A stretch of DNA of 58,511 nt, taken from positions 1-58,511 of the forward strand of contig JAHEFF010000018.1 in assembly GCA_024640315.1 (NCBI GenBank). Reading direction: 5' to 3'. Under the pieces are notes generated by a model. It did no database searches and was not told the DNA's origin. It saw nothing but the letters and a program-made list of their open reading frames with translations. The DNA is from Woeseiaceae bacterium (GTDB taxonomy: Bacteria; Pseudomonadota; Gammaproteobacteria; Steroidobacterales; Woeseiaceae). The first letter of the stretch is position 1. Each line of letters starts with the position of its first letter. Shown piece after piece: positions 7,013 through 16,122 of this stretch. The position numbers and the translations under genes were made by a program.

Positions 7013-10000
7013 TGCAGCTTGATTCCTTTGTCATCCAGCAAACGACTGATCGCCTCGAGGAGCTGTGACTCCTGGTAGGGTTTGCCGAGGTAGTCGTTGA
7101 CACCGATTTCGATGGCCCGCGCCCTGTGCTTGTCGCCAACTCGTGACGTAATCATGATGATTGGAACATCAGAAACCCGCGCATCGTTACGCACGTGGGT
7201 CGCGAATTCATAACCGTCCATATTCGGCATTTCGATGTCCAGTAAAATGATGTCGGGCTTCGCTTCATGCAAAGCGCTTATGGCATCGATTCCGTCCTTG
7301 GCCGTCACAACACGAAGACCGTTTCTCTCCAGGAATCTCTCCATGACCCGGCGCACAGTGATCGAATCGTCGACCACCATTGCGAGCGGGCGATCATCGA
7401 CGGGGGTTGGCGCCGCGCTTTTAAGCTCGACGACCGGCGCCCCTGCCCTGACCAGGGCATTGATGTCGAGAATGAGCACGATGCGGCCATCGCCGAGAAT
7501 GGTCGCCCCTGAAATCCCCTGAATGCTGGCAAGCTGCGGGCCGACTGACTTAACGACGATCTCCTGGCTCGCGATCATTTCGTCAGTGAGTAACGCCGCA
7601 GAGTGTTCGCCTGCGCGAACCAGGATCACCGGTACAAAGGAATCTTCTTCGGGCAATTTGGCAGACTGACCGCCCAGGTACATGCCCAGATGCCTGAATC
7701 TGTAAACTTGCTCACCATATTCATAACGTGGTTCGGGTTCGCCGAGCAAGGTCTCCAATTCCACCCGCGAGATTCTCACCACACCTTCAACGGTTGGCAG
7801 TGGAAGCGCATAAACCTCAGTCCCTGTCCTGACAATCAGAGCCTGGGTAATAGCCAGCGTAAATGGCAACCTGATCGTGAAATTTGTTCCCTGCCCGGTG
7901 ACAGACGATATTTGCAGCGACCCGCCAAGCTGCTTGATTTCGTTGGCGACGACATCCATACCTACGCCACGACCCGCGGATTGCGTAACCTTGTCGGCCG
8001 TGCTGAATCCGGGCGTCAGGATCAGCTGCATGATGCTCTCATCGGTTACCTTGCTGTCGGCCTTGAGCAAACCTTTCTCGAAGGCCTTGCGACGAATCGA
8101 CTCCACATTCAGACCGGCGCCATCGTCGGCAACGTCAATCACCATCTCGGCGCCTTCGCGATGTAACCGAACAGTGATTCTGCCGGTTGCAGGCTTGCCC
8201 GCCGCCTGGCGGGCAGCGGCATCCTCGATCCCGTGCACCACGGCATTGCGCATCATGTGCTCGAACGGCGGCAGCATTTTATCGAGTACTTGCCGGTCAA
8301 GTTCACCTGAGGCACCCTCCACCGCAAGCTCGGCACGCTTGCCCGATTCAGACGCCGCCTGGCGAACCAGCCTGGTAAGTCGTGGCACGTGCTGTTGAAA
8401 CGGCACCATGCGCGTGCGCATCAGGCCGTCTTGCAATTCCGCGGTAACGCGTGATTGCTGTACCAGAAGAGTATCCGCCTCAGAAGTCAGCGTCTGCAGG
8501 AGATCTTTGAGGCTATCCATATCGCTCGCTGATTCCGCGAGCGCCCGTGACAGCTGTTGAATATTTGAGTAGCGGTCCAACTCCAGGGGATCGAAATCCT
8601 GTGCAACCATCGTGTCCTGATGGCCGTGCATGATCTGCGCTTCCGTTTCAATTTCCAGTTTGCGAAGCTGCTCGCGAAGTCGCGCAACCGTCTGTTCCAT
8701 TTCCTCGACGTGGAACTCAATCGAATTTATTTGCTGACTAAGTCGCGAATGGTAAATGCTGATTTCGCCAGCGGCGTTTAGCAAATCCTCCAGGAGCTCG
8801 GCGTCAATTCGCGCAAATTCCTGGCGCTGCTCGCCCGGCCGCTGGGCGGGCAAACCGCGCACAGGTGCTTTCTCGGGCTCGGTCGGTGCCGCTTCCTTCG
8901 GCGCGACGTCTTCGACCGGTACGACAGCTGGCGCCTCAGGTGGTACGGCCGTTTCTGCCGCGGGCTCCGGCACTTCGACCGCCGGCGTAACGTCGGGCGG
9001 CGGTTCGGGTTGTGGTTCGGGGACGGCTGGCGTTGCTGCCGGATTGCTGATCTGGTCGAGCTCAACGTTAAGCGGTGTATCGACGATCACCATGCTGAGC
9101 GAGTCTTCCGGCTCAATAGTAAATTCGACTGTCTCGCTGTCTTCTACGTCCGCAGGTTTTTCTTCCGCTACCTGAATCGCCGCTTCGATGGTCAGTTCGC
9201 CGGCATTGATACTGTGTATTTTCTTCTCTAGCTCGTTATTGGCAGTAACCGCTCTGCCCGCGATAACGTTGTCGCGCATACGATGCAATTCATCGATGCT
9301 CTGCTGAAGTAGCTCGTCAATTTTCGGCGCAGGTTCGATTCGGCCATCGTCGATATTGATGATGAGCGCCTCGATCTCGTGGCTCAGGTTACCCATGGCC
9401 GCGATCCCGGCCATGCGCGCCCCACCTTTCAACGTATGCAGGTGCCGCTTAAGTTCCTCGATATGCTCCCGGGAGCCGCGCTCGGTTTTCCATGAGTCGA
9501 GCGCCTGGTCGGCGGCCTCCAGCAACTCCGCTGCTTCCTCGGAAAAGATCGCTGCAATCTCGGCATCGTACGCAACCTCTTCCGGCTCCACGACTTCTGC
9601 AGGCATTTCAGCAACAACTGGCTCCGGCGTTTCTTCTTCATCCGGAATGATCGGCTCGACCGCGTTGCTCAGATTGGTCAGGTGCTCTATCAGGACGGCA
9701 AAGTCCGGCCGACTTCGTTCGGGCTGGTTGATGTCCTCGACAATCGCCGCCAACGCTTTCGCCGCAGCTTTCAGCGCGTCCGTACCGGACTTCTGGAAGC
9801 CGACCTTGTGGTCATAGACCCTGCGTACAAATCGGTTGAGTGCACCTGCGACGGCAACCCCGCGGTCGACATTGGCCATATTGGCGCTGCCGTGCAACGT
9901 ATGACAGGCGCGATATAGCTTGTCTGTCACATGATATGGCGGCTGATGACCTTCGCAGGCTTCCAGGTAATCGTGAATTACCTTGAGGTGACCCGTCGTT

Positions 10001-12417
10001 TCCTTGGAGAAGATATCAAGCAGAACCGGGTCCATCTCCAGCCCGGCGGCTTCCTCTTCCAGTTGCTGCGCCGCTGGCACGTCAATCGTCAGAACTGCAG
10101 CATTCGGGTCGCCCTCTGCGAAAGCGCTGGCTCTGGCCATCAGCTGACTGATATCCGTTTGCGGATCTGTTCCGACTTCGAGTTGCTCAACAAGCTCGGG
10201 AACTGAGTTGGCCGCCTCCAGAATAAACTGAACCATCGGCGGTGTGCGTACGAGCGTCTTGTTAATCAGCTTGTTCAGGAGGCTTTCAATGCTCCACGCA
10301 AACTCGCCAATGCGCTCCGCACCGACCATCCGGCCGCTACCTTTCAATGTGTGGAATGATCGCCGCACCGTAATCAACGTTTCCATGTCGTCTGGCGCGT
10401 CGGCCCAGGCCGGCAAATTCCGGTTGATCGTGCCGATTTCTTCCTTGGCCTCTTCGATGAAGAGTTCCAGCAATTCCGGGTCCAGATGCTCGGCGGTCTG
10501 GGCGACCACCGGCGCCGGAGTGGCCGGCATCACTGTTGTCACCTGCTGCTCCGGCGGTGGCGCCGACCGTTCCGCTGCCGCGATCGCATCGAGATCGGGT
10601 TTCTCGAGCTTCAGCGTCTGCGAAAGCGCCGCTGCAGGTTCCTCCTCCTGCTCCACTTTCAGACGGGCCTCAAGGTCGCGCAGCACGGACAGGCAGGCTT
10701 CCGCATTGTCGAGCATGTACCAGGGCTCACTGCGTCCCGCCTTCACCGTTTCCATGTAGTACTCGATACTGACGATGGCATCGGCAAGGCGGTCCGTTTC
10801 TTTTTGGGTCAGCCGGCTGGGCCCGGCGCCGCGCAACGCCAGCACCAACAGACCGCCTACCTGCTCTACAATCTGCATCGCACGGGTCTTGTTGAGCATC
10901 ATCAGTCCGGACTTTATGCCGCGAATGAGCGACGGCACCGCATCGATACCCTGCGAACTGCCCTCTGAAACCATGCTCTGGCTGAATGTTTCTTTGATCC
11001 GCGCGAGATTGATGATGCTCTCCCGCATGACCGCCTCAGCAACCTCTCTGAACTCGGCATCTTCTTCCGGCGCCATTTCGACGGCTTCGGCGTCTCCTGC
11101 GACAGGTTCGGCCGGGGCAATCAGCTTCACCAACTGCTGGTCCAGGCGATCCTCAACTCTCAACAATGTCGAGGCGATCTCAATGATGGTTTTCTCGTCG
11201 ACCGGGCCGCCCCTGGATACGACATCTTTGAGTCGATCGATTTCGGAATCTATGTCACCCCGAAGTTCGCCGAGGCCGAGCACCCCGAGCGTGTCACTAA
11301 TCTTCTTTAGCAGGTCGAGCTGCGGGACCAGGTCTGCGGAATTGCTCATGCCCGTGCGCACAAAGATATCGAGCACGTCTTTAACCCGCGCCAGGTCCTC
11401 CTTGATCGCCGAAGCAACCGTTTTCATCAGCTTCACGCTGGGTGCCGACAAGGCTTCCCTGGCGTGTTCAACCTGTTCGTCCCCCGGCAGTAGCTCTGCG
11501 AGGTTGAATGCAGCGCGTATTTCGCTGATTCGCTCACCAGCGTGGCTGGAGCGCGCAACGTAGTACAGCAGATTGTTCAGAAGATCCGTGACGGGATGAT
11601 TGTCGAAGGCTGCCAGACCCTCGTCGATCAGCAATTTGATCTGCCGATCAGTTTGACCAAGGAGGCGCTTCAGCGCGACGGAGGTTTCCAGGCCACCGTT
11701 CTGCAACGACTCGAGCACACCGCCAACAACCCACCAAAGCTGAAACATGTCGTCGCGATTGGCAGATAATTCAAGGGCGCTGACAACACTGGACAGTGTT
11801 TCCAGGTGGCGTTCATTGTTGCCACCCTGAATCCAGCCCAGCAGAGCAAGCTGAAATTTAGGTCGAAGTTTTCGTGCGATCTGAACCGGGTCTTCACCGC
11901 TGGATTCGTGAATTTTTCCGCCGTCCTGCTTGCTTCGCGGAGAAAGGTTCAACAGCAGCAAAGTACCTTCCGACAATAGCGGCTGCCCGCGAGCCGCCCT
12001 CAGGTCGTTCAGCAATGGCAATAGCACAAGCGCAATATCGCGACCGCCGCCCAGAAGTCGCTCGATATAAATTGGTAGCTGGACCATGGCGCGTGTCACT
12101 GCATCGAGGCCATCCTCGCGCCCTTTACCGGCGCGCAGCGTCGCAAGATATGCGCACACCGCTTCCATTTCCTCAGCCAGCAATGCGGCTCCATAGGTCT
12201 CGGTGATCTTGAGCGCCCCGCCGACCTGATGAAGGAGTTGGCCCGAACGTACGAGCGCCGCCGTACCTCCACGGCCGTCGACGCAATCTTCGAGCGCCAG
12301 ATGCGCGTTGCGAATCGTCTCCATCAGTTCCTGGGCGACGACGTTCAGCGCATTGGCGGCCGCCTCGGCGAATCCGTCGCTTTCCGGCCCTTCCTGAATA
12401 CCCGAGTGGCTGCTCAT
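7009..12417 (-). CDS. chpA: ChpA: multi-Hpt hybrid CheA-type histidine kinase with C-terminal receiver
   Basis: Central kinase of the type IV pilus chemosensory system, 1802 residues. Three canonical phospho-His (Hpt) boxes are visible: HTLKGSGRMVG near residue 688, CHTLHGSANM near 839 and HTLKGGARMAG near 992. The N-terminal 600 residues contain a degenerate box (LLHQVGGALK near 65). A Pro/Glu-rich linker around 1110-1190 leads to the dimerisation helices. The HATPase domain follows, with HMMRNAVVHGIED near 1385, DDGAGL near 1430 and AGRGVGMDVV near 1475. A CheW domain and a receiver with phospho-acceptor Asp near 1726 (LLDIEMPNMDGYEF) complete it. P. aeruginosa ChpA is larger, with more Hpt-type modules. 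The gene lies between pilJ and the CheW gene and controls pilus retraction/extension and, in Pseudomonas, cAMP levels. Confidence 0.95.
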   Translation of the reverse strand: MSSHSGIQEGPESDGFAEAAANALNVVAQELMETIRNAHLALEDCVDGRGGTAALVRSGQLLHQVGGALKITETYGAALLAEEMEAVCAYLATLRAGKGREDGLDAVTRAMVQLPIYIERLLGGGRDIALVLLPLLNDLRAARGQPLLSEGTLLLLNLSPRSKQDGGKIHESSGEDPVQIARKLRPKFQLALLGWIQGGNNERHLETLSSVVSALELSANRDDMFQLWWVVGGVLESLQNGGLETSVALKRLLGQTDRQIKLLIDEGLAAFDNHPVTDLLNNLLYYVARSSHAGERISEIRAAFNLAELLPGDEQVEHAREALSAPSVKLMKTVASAIKEDLARVKDVLDIFVRTGMSNSADLVPQLDLLKKISDTLGVLGLGELRGDIDSEIDRLKDVVSRGGPVDEKTIIEIASTLLRVEDRLDQQLVKLIAPAEPVAGDAEAVEMAPEEDAEFREVAEAVMRESIINLARIKETFSQSMVSEGSSQGIDAVPSLIRGIKSGLMMLNKTRAMQIVEQVGGLLVLALRGAGPSRLTQKETDRLADAIVSIEYYMETVKAGRSEPWYMLDNAEACLSVLRDLEARLKVEQEEEPAAALSQTLKLEKPDLDAIAAAERSAPPPEQQVTTVMPATPAPVVAQTAEHLDPELLELFIEEAKEEIGTINRNLPAWADAPDDMETLITVRRSFHTLKGSGRMVGAERIGEFAWSIESLLNKLINKTLVRTPPMVQFILEAANSVPELVEQLEVGTDPQTDISQLMARASAFAEGDPNAAVLTIDVPAAQQLEEEAAGLEMDPVLLDIFSKETTGHLKVIHDYLEACEGHQPPYHVTDKLYRACHTLHGSANMANVDRGVAVAGALNRFVRRVYDHKVGFQKSGTDALKAAAKALAAIVEDINQPERSRPDFAVLIEHLTNLSNAVEPIIPDEEETPEPVVAEMPAEVVEPEEVAYDAEIAAIFSEEAAELLEAADQALDSWKTERGSREHIEELKRHLHTLKGGARMAGIAAMGNLSHEIEALIINIDDGRIEPAPKIDELLQQSIDELHRMRDNVIAGRAVTANNELEKKIHSINAGELTIEAAIQVAEEKPADVEDSETVEFTIEPEDSLSMVIVDTPLNVELDQISNPAATPAVPEPQPEPPPDVTPAVEVPEPAAETAVPPEAPAVVPVEDVAPKEAAPTEPEKAPVRGLPAQRPGEQRQEFARIDAELLEDLLNAAGEISIYHSRLSQQINSIEFHVEEMEQTVARLREQLRKLEIETEAQIMHGHQDTMVAQDFDPLELDRYSNIQQLSRALAESASDMDSLKDLLQTLTSEADTLLVQQSRVTAELQDGLMRTRMVPFQQHVPRLTRLVRQAASESGKRAELAVEGASGELDRQVLDKMLPPFEHMMRNAVVHGIEDAAARQAAGKPATGRITVRLHREGAEMVIDVADDGAGLNVESIRRKAFEKGLLKADSKVTDESIMQLILTPGFSTADKVTQSAGRGVGMDVVANEIKQLGGSLQISSVTGQGTNFTIRLPFTLAITQALIVRTGTEVYALPLPTVEGVVRISRVELETLLGEPEPRYEYGEQVYRFRHLGMYLGGQSAKLPEEDSFVPVILVRAGEHSAALLTDEMIASQEIVVKSVGPQLASIQGISGATILGDGRIVLILDINALVRAGAPVVELKSAAPTPVDDRPLAMVVDDSITVRRVMERFLERNGLRVVTAKDGIDAISALHEAKPDIILLDIEMPNMDGYEFATHVRNDARVSDVPIIMITSRVGDKHRARAIEIGVNDYLGKPYQESQLLEAISRLLDDKGIKLQ

Positions 12418-12440
12418 CTTGATCCGGCGATTCGCGGGCC

Positions 12441-14441
12441 TTATCCCGCGGCCTTTTCCTGCGCCTGGACAGGCGCGACAACCGGTGCCGCACTGCTGTT
12501 AGACGACAACGCGCTGGACTGTAACGCTGCGCTCGGCAACGTAAACCCTGCGACAGTCTGGCGAAGCTGTGACGCAAGCTCGGACAATTTGGATATCGAC
12601 GCCGCTGTTGCGATCGTCGCCTTGCCCGTCTGGTCACTGATCTCCTTAAGCTTGGTTGTTCTCCGGGTTACGTCCGCTGCAGAACCAGCCTGCTGACGCG
12701 CTGATCCTGAAATGTTCTGTACAAGACTTGCGATCTGATTGGACACTTGTTCTATCTCGTCGAGTGCGGCACCGGCATTCTCGGCCAGCAACGCTCCGCC
12801 GACGACATCGGTGGTGCTTCTTTCCATCGATACGACCGCTTCGTTGGTGTCTGCCTGAATTGTGCGTACCAGTACCTCGATCTGCTTTGTCGCATTGGTG
12901 GAACGCTCCGCGAGGCGCTGCACCTCGTCAGCAACAACCGCAAAACCTCGCCCGGCCTCGCCGGCCATTGACGCCTGGATAGAGGCATTCAGCGCCAGGA
13001 TATTGGTCTGCTCGGCGATGTCGTTAATCAGTTCGATAATATTGCCAATTTCCTGGGAGCTTTCGCCGAGGCGTTTGATGCGCTTCGACGTGTCTTGAAT
13101 GGTCTCCCGAATCGTATTCATGCCGTCGATCGTTCGACGTACCGCTTCACCGCCCTTATGAGCGACTTCAACAGAGTGACGCGCAACATCCGACGAACGT
13201 TCGGCGTTTCCCGAAACCTCTTCGATGGACCCGGCCATCGACACGATCGACTCCGTTGCAGCGCTGATTTCCTGTCTCTGCGTGTCCGCTGCGCGAGCCA
13301 TGTGTACGGCAGTATTCTCTGTTTGCTTGGCGGCAGAATCGACCATTATTGCTGTTTCGTTGATCGTTGCGACCAGCTCACGCAGTTTTTCGATAGCGTA
13401 GTTGATCGAATCTGCAATCGCGCCCGTGATGTCTTCTGTGACGGTTGCCTCAACAGTGAGATCACCATCGGCGAGGCTGCCTAATTCGTCGAGTAAACGC
13501 AGAATCGCCTGCTGGTTTCGTTCGTTCTGCTCGGACTGTTCCCGGGAAGTTTGTTCGAAAATCGACGTCTTCGCATGCAGCAGCGCGAGACCGATGAGCA
13601 ACACCAATGCAATCGCAATCAGGCCTATCGGCAACCAACGATTGGCCAGTGGTCCACCGCCCGGAGATCCGGACACTGACAGCGATGCGTCGAGCAATGT
13701 ACTTGCCGCGGCCGATAGCCCGGCAATACTTTCTGTCAGACTTCCCAGGCCGGGTGCTGCAGCGACGGCCGCAGCCACTGGCGATTCAATATCCATTAAC
13801 TCGCTGATAACCGGCATCAACGAGGCTTCGCGAGCCGCGCTATCCAGTGGCGCAACATCAAGCCCCGTTACCTGTCCGGACAAAGCGTCGGTAACCGCTC
13901 GCAGATAAGCCATATCGTCGGCGACAGCCTGTGCGGCTGCCGCACTGCCGCCGGAAACATTTGCGGCCAGCGTGCTCAGGGCTGCCTGGACAGCGACGCC
14001 GCGGCGCTGAAACTCCTGTATCGCGGCGACGGAGCCTGTGCTCTCAAGCAAAGCATCGGAGGCAGCGAGCAGTTCGGGCATACGCAGATTAACCAGTCGT
14101 GCTGCACCGGTGACGGCTTCGATATCGCTTTGCCTGGAAAGGACGGTCTTCGCATGCCTGTCGAGTTCGTCCCATGCGGCGCCGCCTGCTCCTCCGCGAA
14201 GTCCGGCGAGGCGATCAAGGTCTGACCGCAGGTTGGCAAAGCCGTCTGATTCACCGCGCAAGGCCGCCCGGGCGTGCAGGGGAATGGCCTGCGACATCGC
14301 GGCCAGTGCCGGCCCACTGCTATTAGTTGCTCCGCTGTGACCGGATTGCAGGTACGAAACCCCGGCTGCAGCGATCAGGGCCACCGCAAGCGCAGCTGCA
14401 AGAATGGTAAAAACGGACGATTTTTCAGTATTTGATGCCAT
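12441..14441 (-). CDS. pilJ: PilJ: methyl-accepting chemotaxis receptor of the Chp system
   Basis: Inner-membrane receptor of 666 residues that feeds the ChpA kinase. A transmembrane segment occupies residues 12-32 and a second lies around 269-290 (IGLIAIALVLLIGLALL). Between them is a roughly 230-residue periplasmic sensory region, unusually rich in Ala, Ser and Gly. A HAMP-like ADGDLTVEATVTEDITGAI follows near 323-341. The cytoplasmic signalling hairpin has its conserved tip at AGRGFAVVADEVQRLAERS. It is 24 bases upstream of chpA and follows pilI, the Pseudomonas order. Confidence 0.94.
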   Translation of the reverse strand: MASNTEKSSVFTILAAALAVALIAAAGVSYLQSGHSGATNSSGPALAAMSQAIPLHARAALRGESDGFANLRSDLDRLAGLRGGAGGAAWDELDRHAKTVLSRQSDIEAVTGAARLVNLRMPELLAASDALLESTGSVAAIQEFQRRGVAVQAALSTLAANVSGGSAAAAQAVADDMAYLRAVTDALSGQVTGLDVAPLDSAAREASLMPVISELMDIESPVAAAVAAAPGLGSLTESIAGLSAAASTLLDASLSVSGSPGGGPLANRWLPIGLIAIALVLLIGLALLHAKTSIFEQTSREQSEQNERNQQAILRLLDELGSLADGDLTVEATVTEDITGAIADSINYAIEKLRELVATINETAIMVDSAAKQTENTAVHMARAADTQRQEISAATESIVSMAGSIEEVSGNAERSSDVARHSVEVAHKGGEAVRRTIDGMNTIRETIQDTSKRIKRLGESSQEIGNIIELINDIAEQTNILALNASIQASMAGEAGRGFAVVADEVQRLAERSTNATKQIEVLVRTIQADTNEAVVSMERSTTDVVGGALLAENAGAALDEIEQVSNQIASLVQNISGSARQQAGSAADVTRRTTKLKEISDQTGKATIATAASISKLSELASQLRQTVAGFTLPSAALQSSALSSNSSAAPVVAPVQAQEKAAG

Positions 14442-14474
14442 GACTTTGCAACGTGATTCCCGATTAGGACCGCA

Positions 14475-15038
14475 CTATTCGGCGGAAGCCTGTAAAAAGG
14501 TGCTGCTTTCAAGCAGATCGTAAAAATTGAAAACGGGCCAGGTATCCGGGCCTCGCTCATACGCACCGTGCAGGTAGCGTTCACAACGAACCGCGGTTTG
14601 CGGTGCTTGTTCAACGTACTCACTGTTCATAAAGCGCCTGAATCCCTGGACTTCATCGACCACAAGTCCCGACGGCACTTCGCGATGATTGATAGAGATT
14701 ACCCGCGTGGCCCGCCGCAATGACGTCCTGCCACTGCCGAGATACATCTTCAAATCGACGAGCGGCAGCAAGTGACCGCGCAAATTGGCAATACCCAGCA
14801 ACCAGCGTTTCGATCCCGGCACGCGTGTCATGGCTTCGGGCAACATGAGTACTTCCCTGACCTGGTCACGATCCGCAACGAAATTCTCCTGACCCAGGCG
14901 GAAGCCGATTCCGACCCATTCCTCGGAGATATCGCCCGTACCCTTGCCGGCAACCGCTGCCCTGCTGCGGCGCTCCAACTCGCGGAGGAGTTCAAAAGGT
15001 TGCTCTACGAGCGCCGCAAGATCCGTCACCGTGTTCAT
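14475..15038 (-). CDS. pilI: PilI: CheW-type coupling protein
   Basis: A 187-residue CheW-domain protein linking PilJ to ChpA. The domain is seen from WVGIGFRLGQENFVADRDQV (about residues 41-60) through RVPGSKRWLLGIANLRGHLL (about 75-94), where the NLRG turn is the CheW hallmark, to LVVDEVQGFRRF. Its start codon follows directly after the pilH stop, so the genes are in one operon. It could only be confused with other CheW paralogues; the position between pilH and pilJ decides the name. Confidence 0.92.
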   Translation of the reverse strand: MNTVTDLAALVEQPFELLRELERRSRAAVAGKGTGDISEEWVGIGFRLGQENFVADRDQVREVLMLPEAMTRVPGSKRWLLGIANLRGHLLPLVDLKMYLGSGRTSLRRATRVISINHREVPSGLVVDEVQGFRRFMNSEYVEQAPQTAVRCERYLHGAYERGPDTWPVFNFYDLLESSTFLQASAE

Positions 15039-15404
15039 TCAGTCAGCCATGACCGAATTGATTTTAGCGACGAGATCTTTCTGGCCTACCGGCTTGACGA
15101 TGTATTCAACCGCGCCCTGGCGCATGCCCCAGATTTTGTCCGTCTCCTGATCCTTGGTCGTGATCATGATGACCGGAATATCGGACGTCCGCGGATCCTG
15201 CGTCAGCTTTCGAGTCGCCTGAAAACCGTTCATGCCCGGCATGACGACATCCATCAGTATGCAGTCGGGTCTCGACGCGCCTGCCTGGCGAATCCCCTCT
15301 TCGCCGCTATCCGCGACAAGGGTTTCAAAGCCACTTTTCTCAAGCATGTTTTTAAACAGGTGCAGCTCGGTCGGCGAATCGTCAATGATAAGTACAACGG
15401 CCAT
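15039..15404 (-). CDS. pilH: PilH: CheY-like response regulator
   Basis: Single receiver domain of 121 residues. The acidic pocket is VLIIDDSP near residues 4-11, the phospho-acceptor Asp lies in CILMDVVMPGMNGFQ near 51, the switch Thr in VIMITTKDQ near 81-84 and the conserved Lys in YIVKPV near 103. The ATG at 15404 is preceded by TGAGGAATTGTTC and is preferred to an upstream TTG at 15410. In Pseudomonas, PilH acts downstream of ChpA and opposes PilG. It is adjacent to pilG and pilI in the operon. Confidence 0.93.
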   Translation of the reverse strand: MAVVLIIDDSPTELHLFKNMLEKSGFETLVADSGEEGIRQAGASRPDCILMDVVMPGMNGFQATRKLTQDPRTSDIPVIMITTKDQETDKIWGMRQGAVEYIVKPVGQKDLVAKINSVMAD

Positions 15405-15414
15405 GAACAATTCC

Positions 15415-15807
15415 TCAGTTGATCTGGTTGGAGATCGCGCCCAGCAATTCGTCTTTGGTGAACGGCTTGGTCAAGTACTGCTCCGAACCGACAATTCGGC
15501 CGCGCGCCCGGTCGAAAAGCCCGTCTTTGCTTGACAGCATGATGACCGGCGTGGTCTTGAAAACCTTGTTGTGCTTGATGAGCGAGCAAGTCTGATAGCC
15601 GTCCAGTCTTGGCATCATGATGTCGACAAATATCAGGTCCGGCTGGTGATCGGCGATTTTCGACAAGGCGTCGAAGCCATCGATGGCGGTAAACACCTGG
15701 CAACCTTCCTTGGACAGCAGAGTCTCCGCCGTACGGCGGATGGTCTTACTATCGTCCACAACCAGGATTTTGAGACCGTTCAGACCTCGAGAAGCATTAT
15801 TTGACAC
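15415..15807 (-). CDS. pilG: PilG: CheY-like response regulator
   Basis: Single receiver domain of 130 residues, the first gene of the Chp operon. It shows ILVVDDSKTIRRTAETLL (acidic pocket, about 14-31), LIFVDIMMPRLDGYQTC with the phospho-acceptor Asp near residue 58, VIMLSSKDGLFDRARG, and a C-terminal YLTKPF carrying the conserved Lys. In Pseudomonas, PilG promotes pilus extension and cAMP production downstream of ChpA. The GTG start at 15807 follows GCGAGGATATCCA. The gene is divergent from gshB across a 315-base spacer that contains a REP-like inverted repeat. Confidence 0.94.
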   Translation of the reverse strand: MSNNASRGLNGLKILVVDDSKTIRRTAETLLSKEGCQVFTAIDGFDALSKIADHQPDLIFVDIMMPRLDGYQTCSLIKHNKVFKTTPVIMLSSKDGLFDRARGRIVGSEQYLTKPFTKDELLGAISNQIN

Positions 15808-15993
15808 TGGATATCCTCGCCCAGTTACGAGCGAAAAGCCGCTCGTGACCCCAATCCGTTCGCCCAGGACAATCCCCGAGCAAGCCTGACAAGCCCAAAA
15901 TACTGATTAGTTTCCATAATCTCTGTCAGACAAACAGACTTGTACCACATTGGCCAAAATGCCGCCACGACCGGCACCACAGCTCAAATTATT

Positions 15994-16067
15994 GGGGTCA
16001 GAGACCTTTTTTTTGAAGTGCCGATCGGGCACCCGGATCATGGCCCAAATAAATGGTCTCTGACCCC
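15994..16067. repeat. REP-like inverted repeat with GGGGTCAGAGACC arms, between pilG and gshB
   Basis: A perfect 13-base inverted repeat, GGGGTCAGAGACC at 15994-16006 and GGTCTCTGACCCC at 16055-16067, encloses 48 bases that include a T8 run and a small GTGCC/GGCAC hairpin. A shorter element with the same GGGGTCAGAG core occurs at 36541-36573. The layout resembles REP/BIME elements mobilised by REP-associated tyrosine transposases; no such transposase is in the window. The rest of the 15808-16122 spacer shows no gene; it must carry the divergent pilG and gshB promoters, which I could not place with confidence. Confidence 0.6.
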
Positions 16068-16122
16068 GTCTTCTTGGTTATAGTTAGCCGCCGCAGTTAG
16101 CAGGGTTAACGGAAAACACCAA

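Noticed and set aside
10775..11563. 262-codon plus-strand frame inside chpA
   Set aside because: Ser-rich shadow frame of the chpA coding strand; several similar frames occur throughout chpA and follow its codon periodicity.
15994..16067. Inverted repeat as ends of an insertion sequence
   Set aside because: Only 48 bases lie between the arms, with no coding capacity, and no target-site duplication is apparent; a REP-type element fits better.
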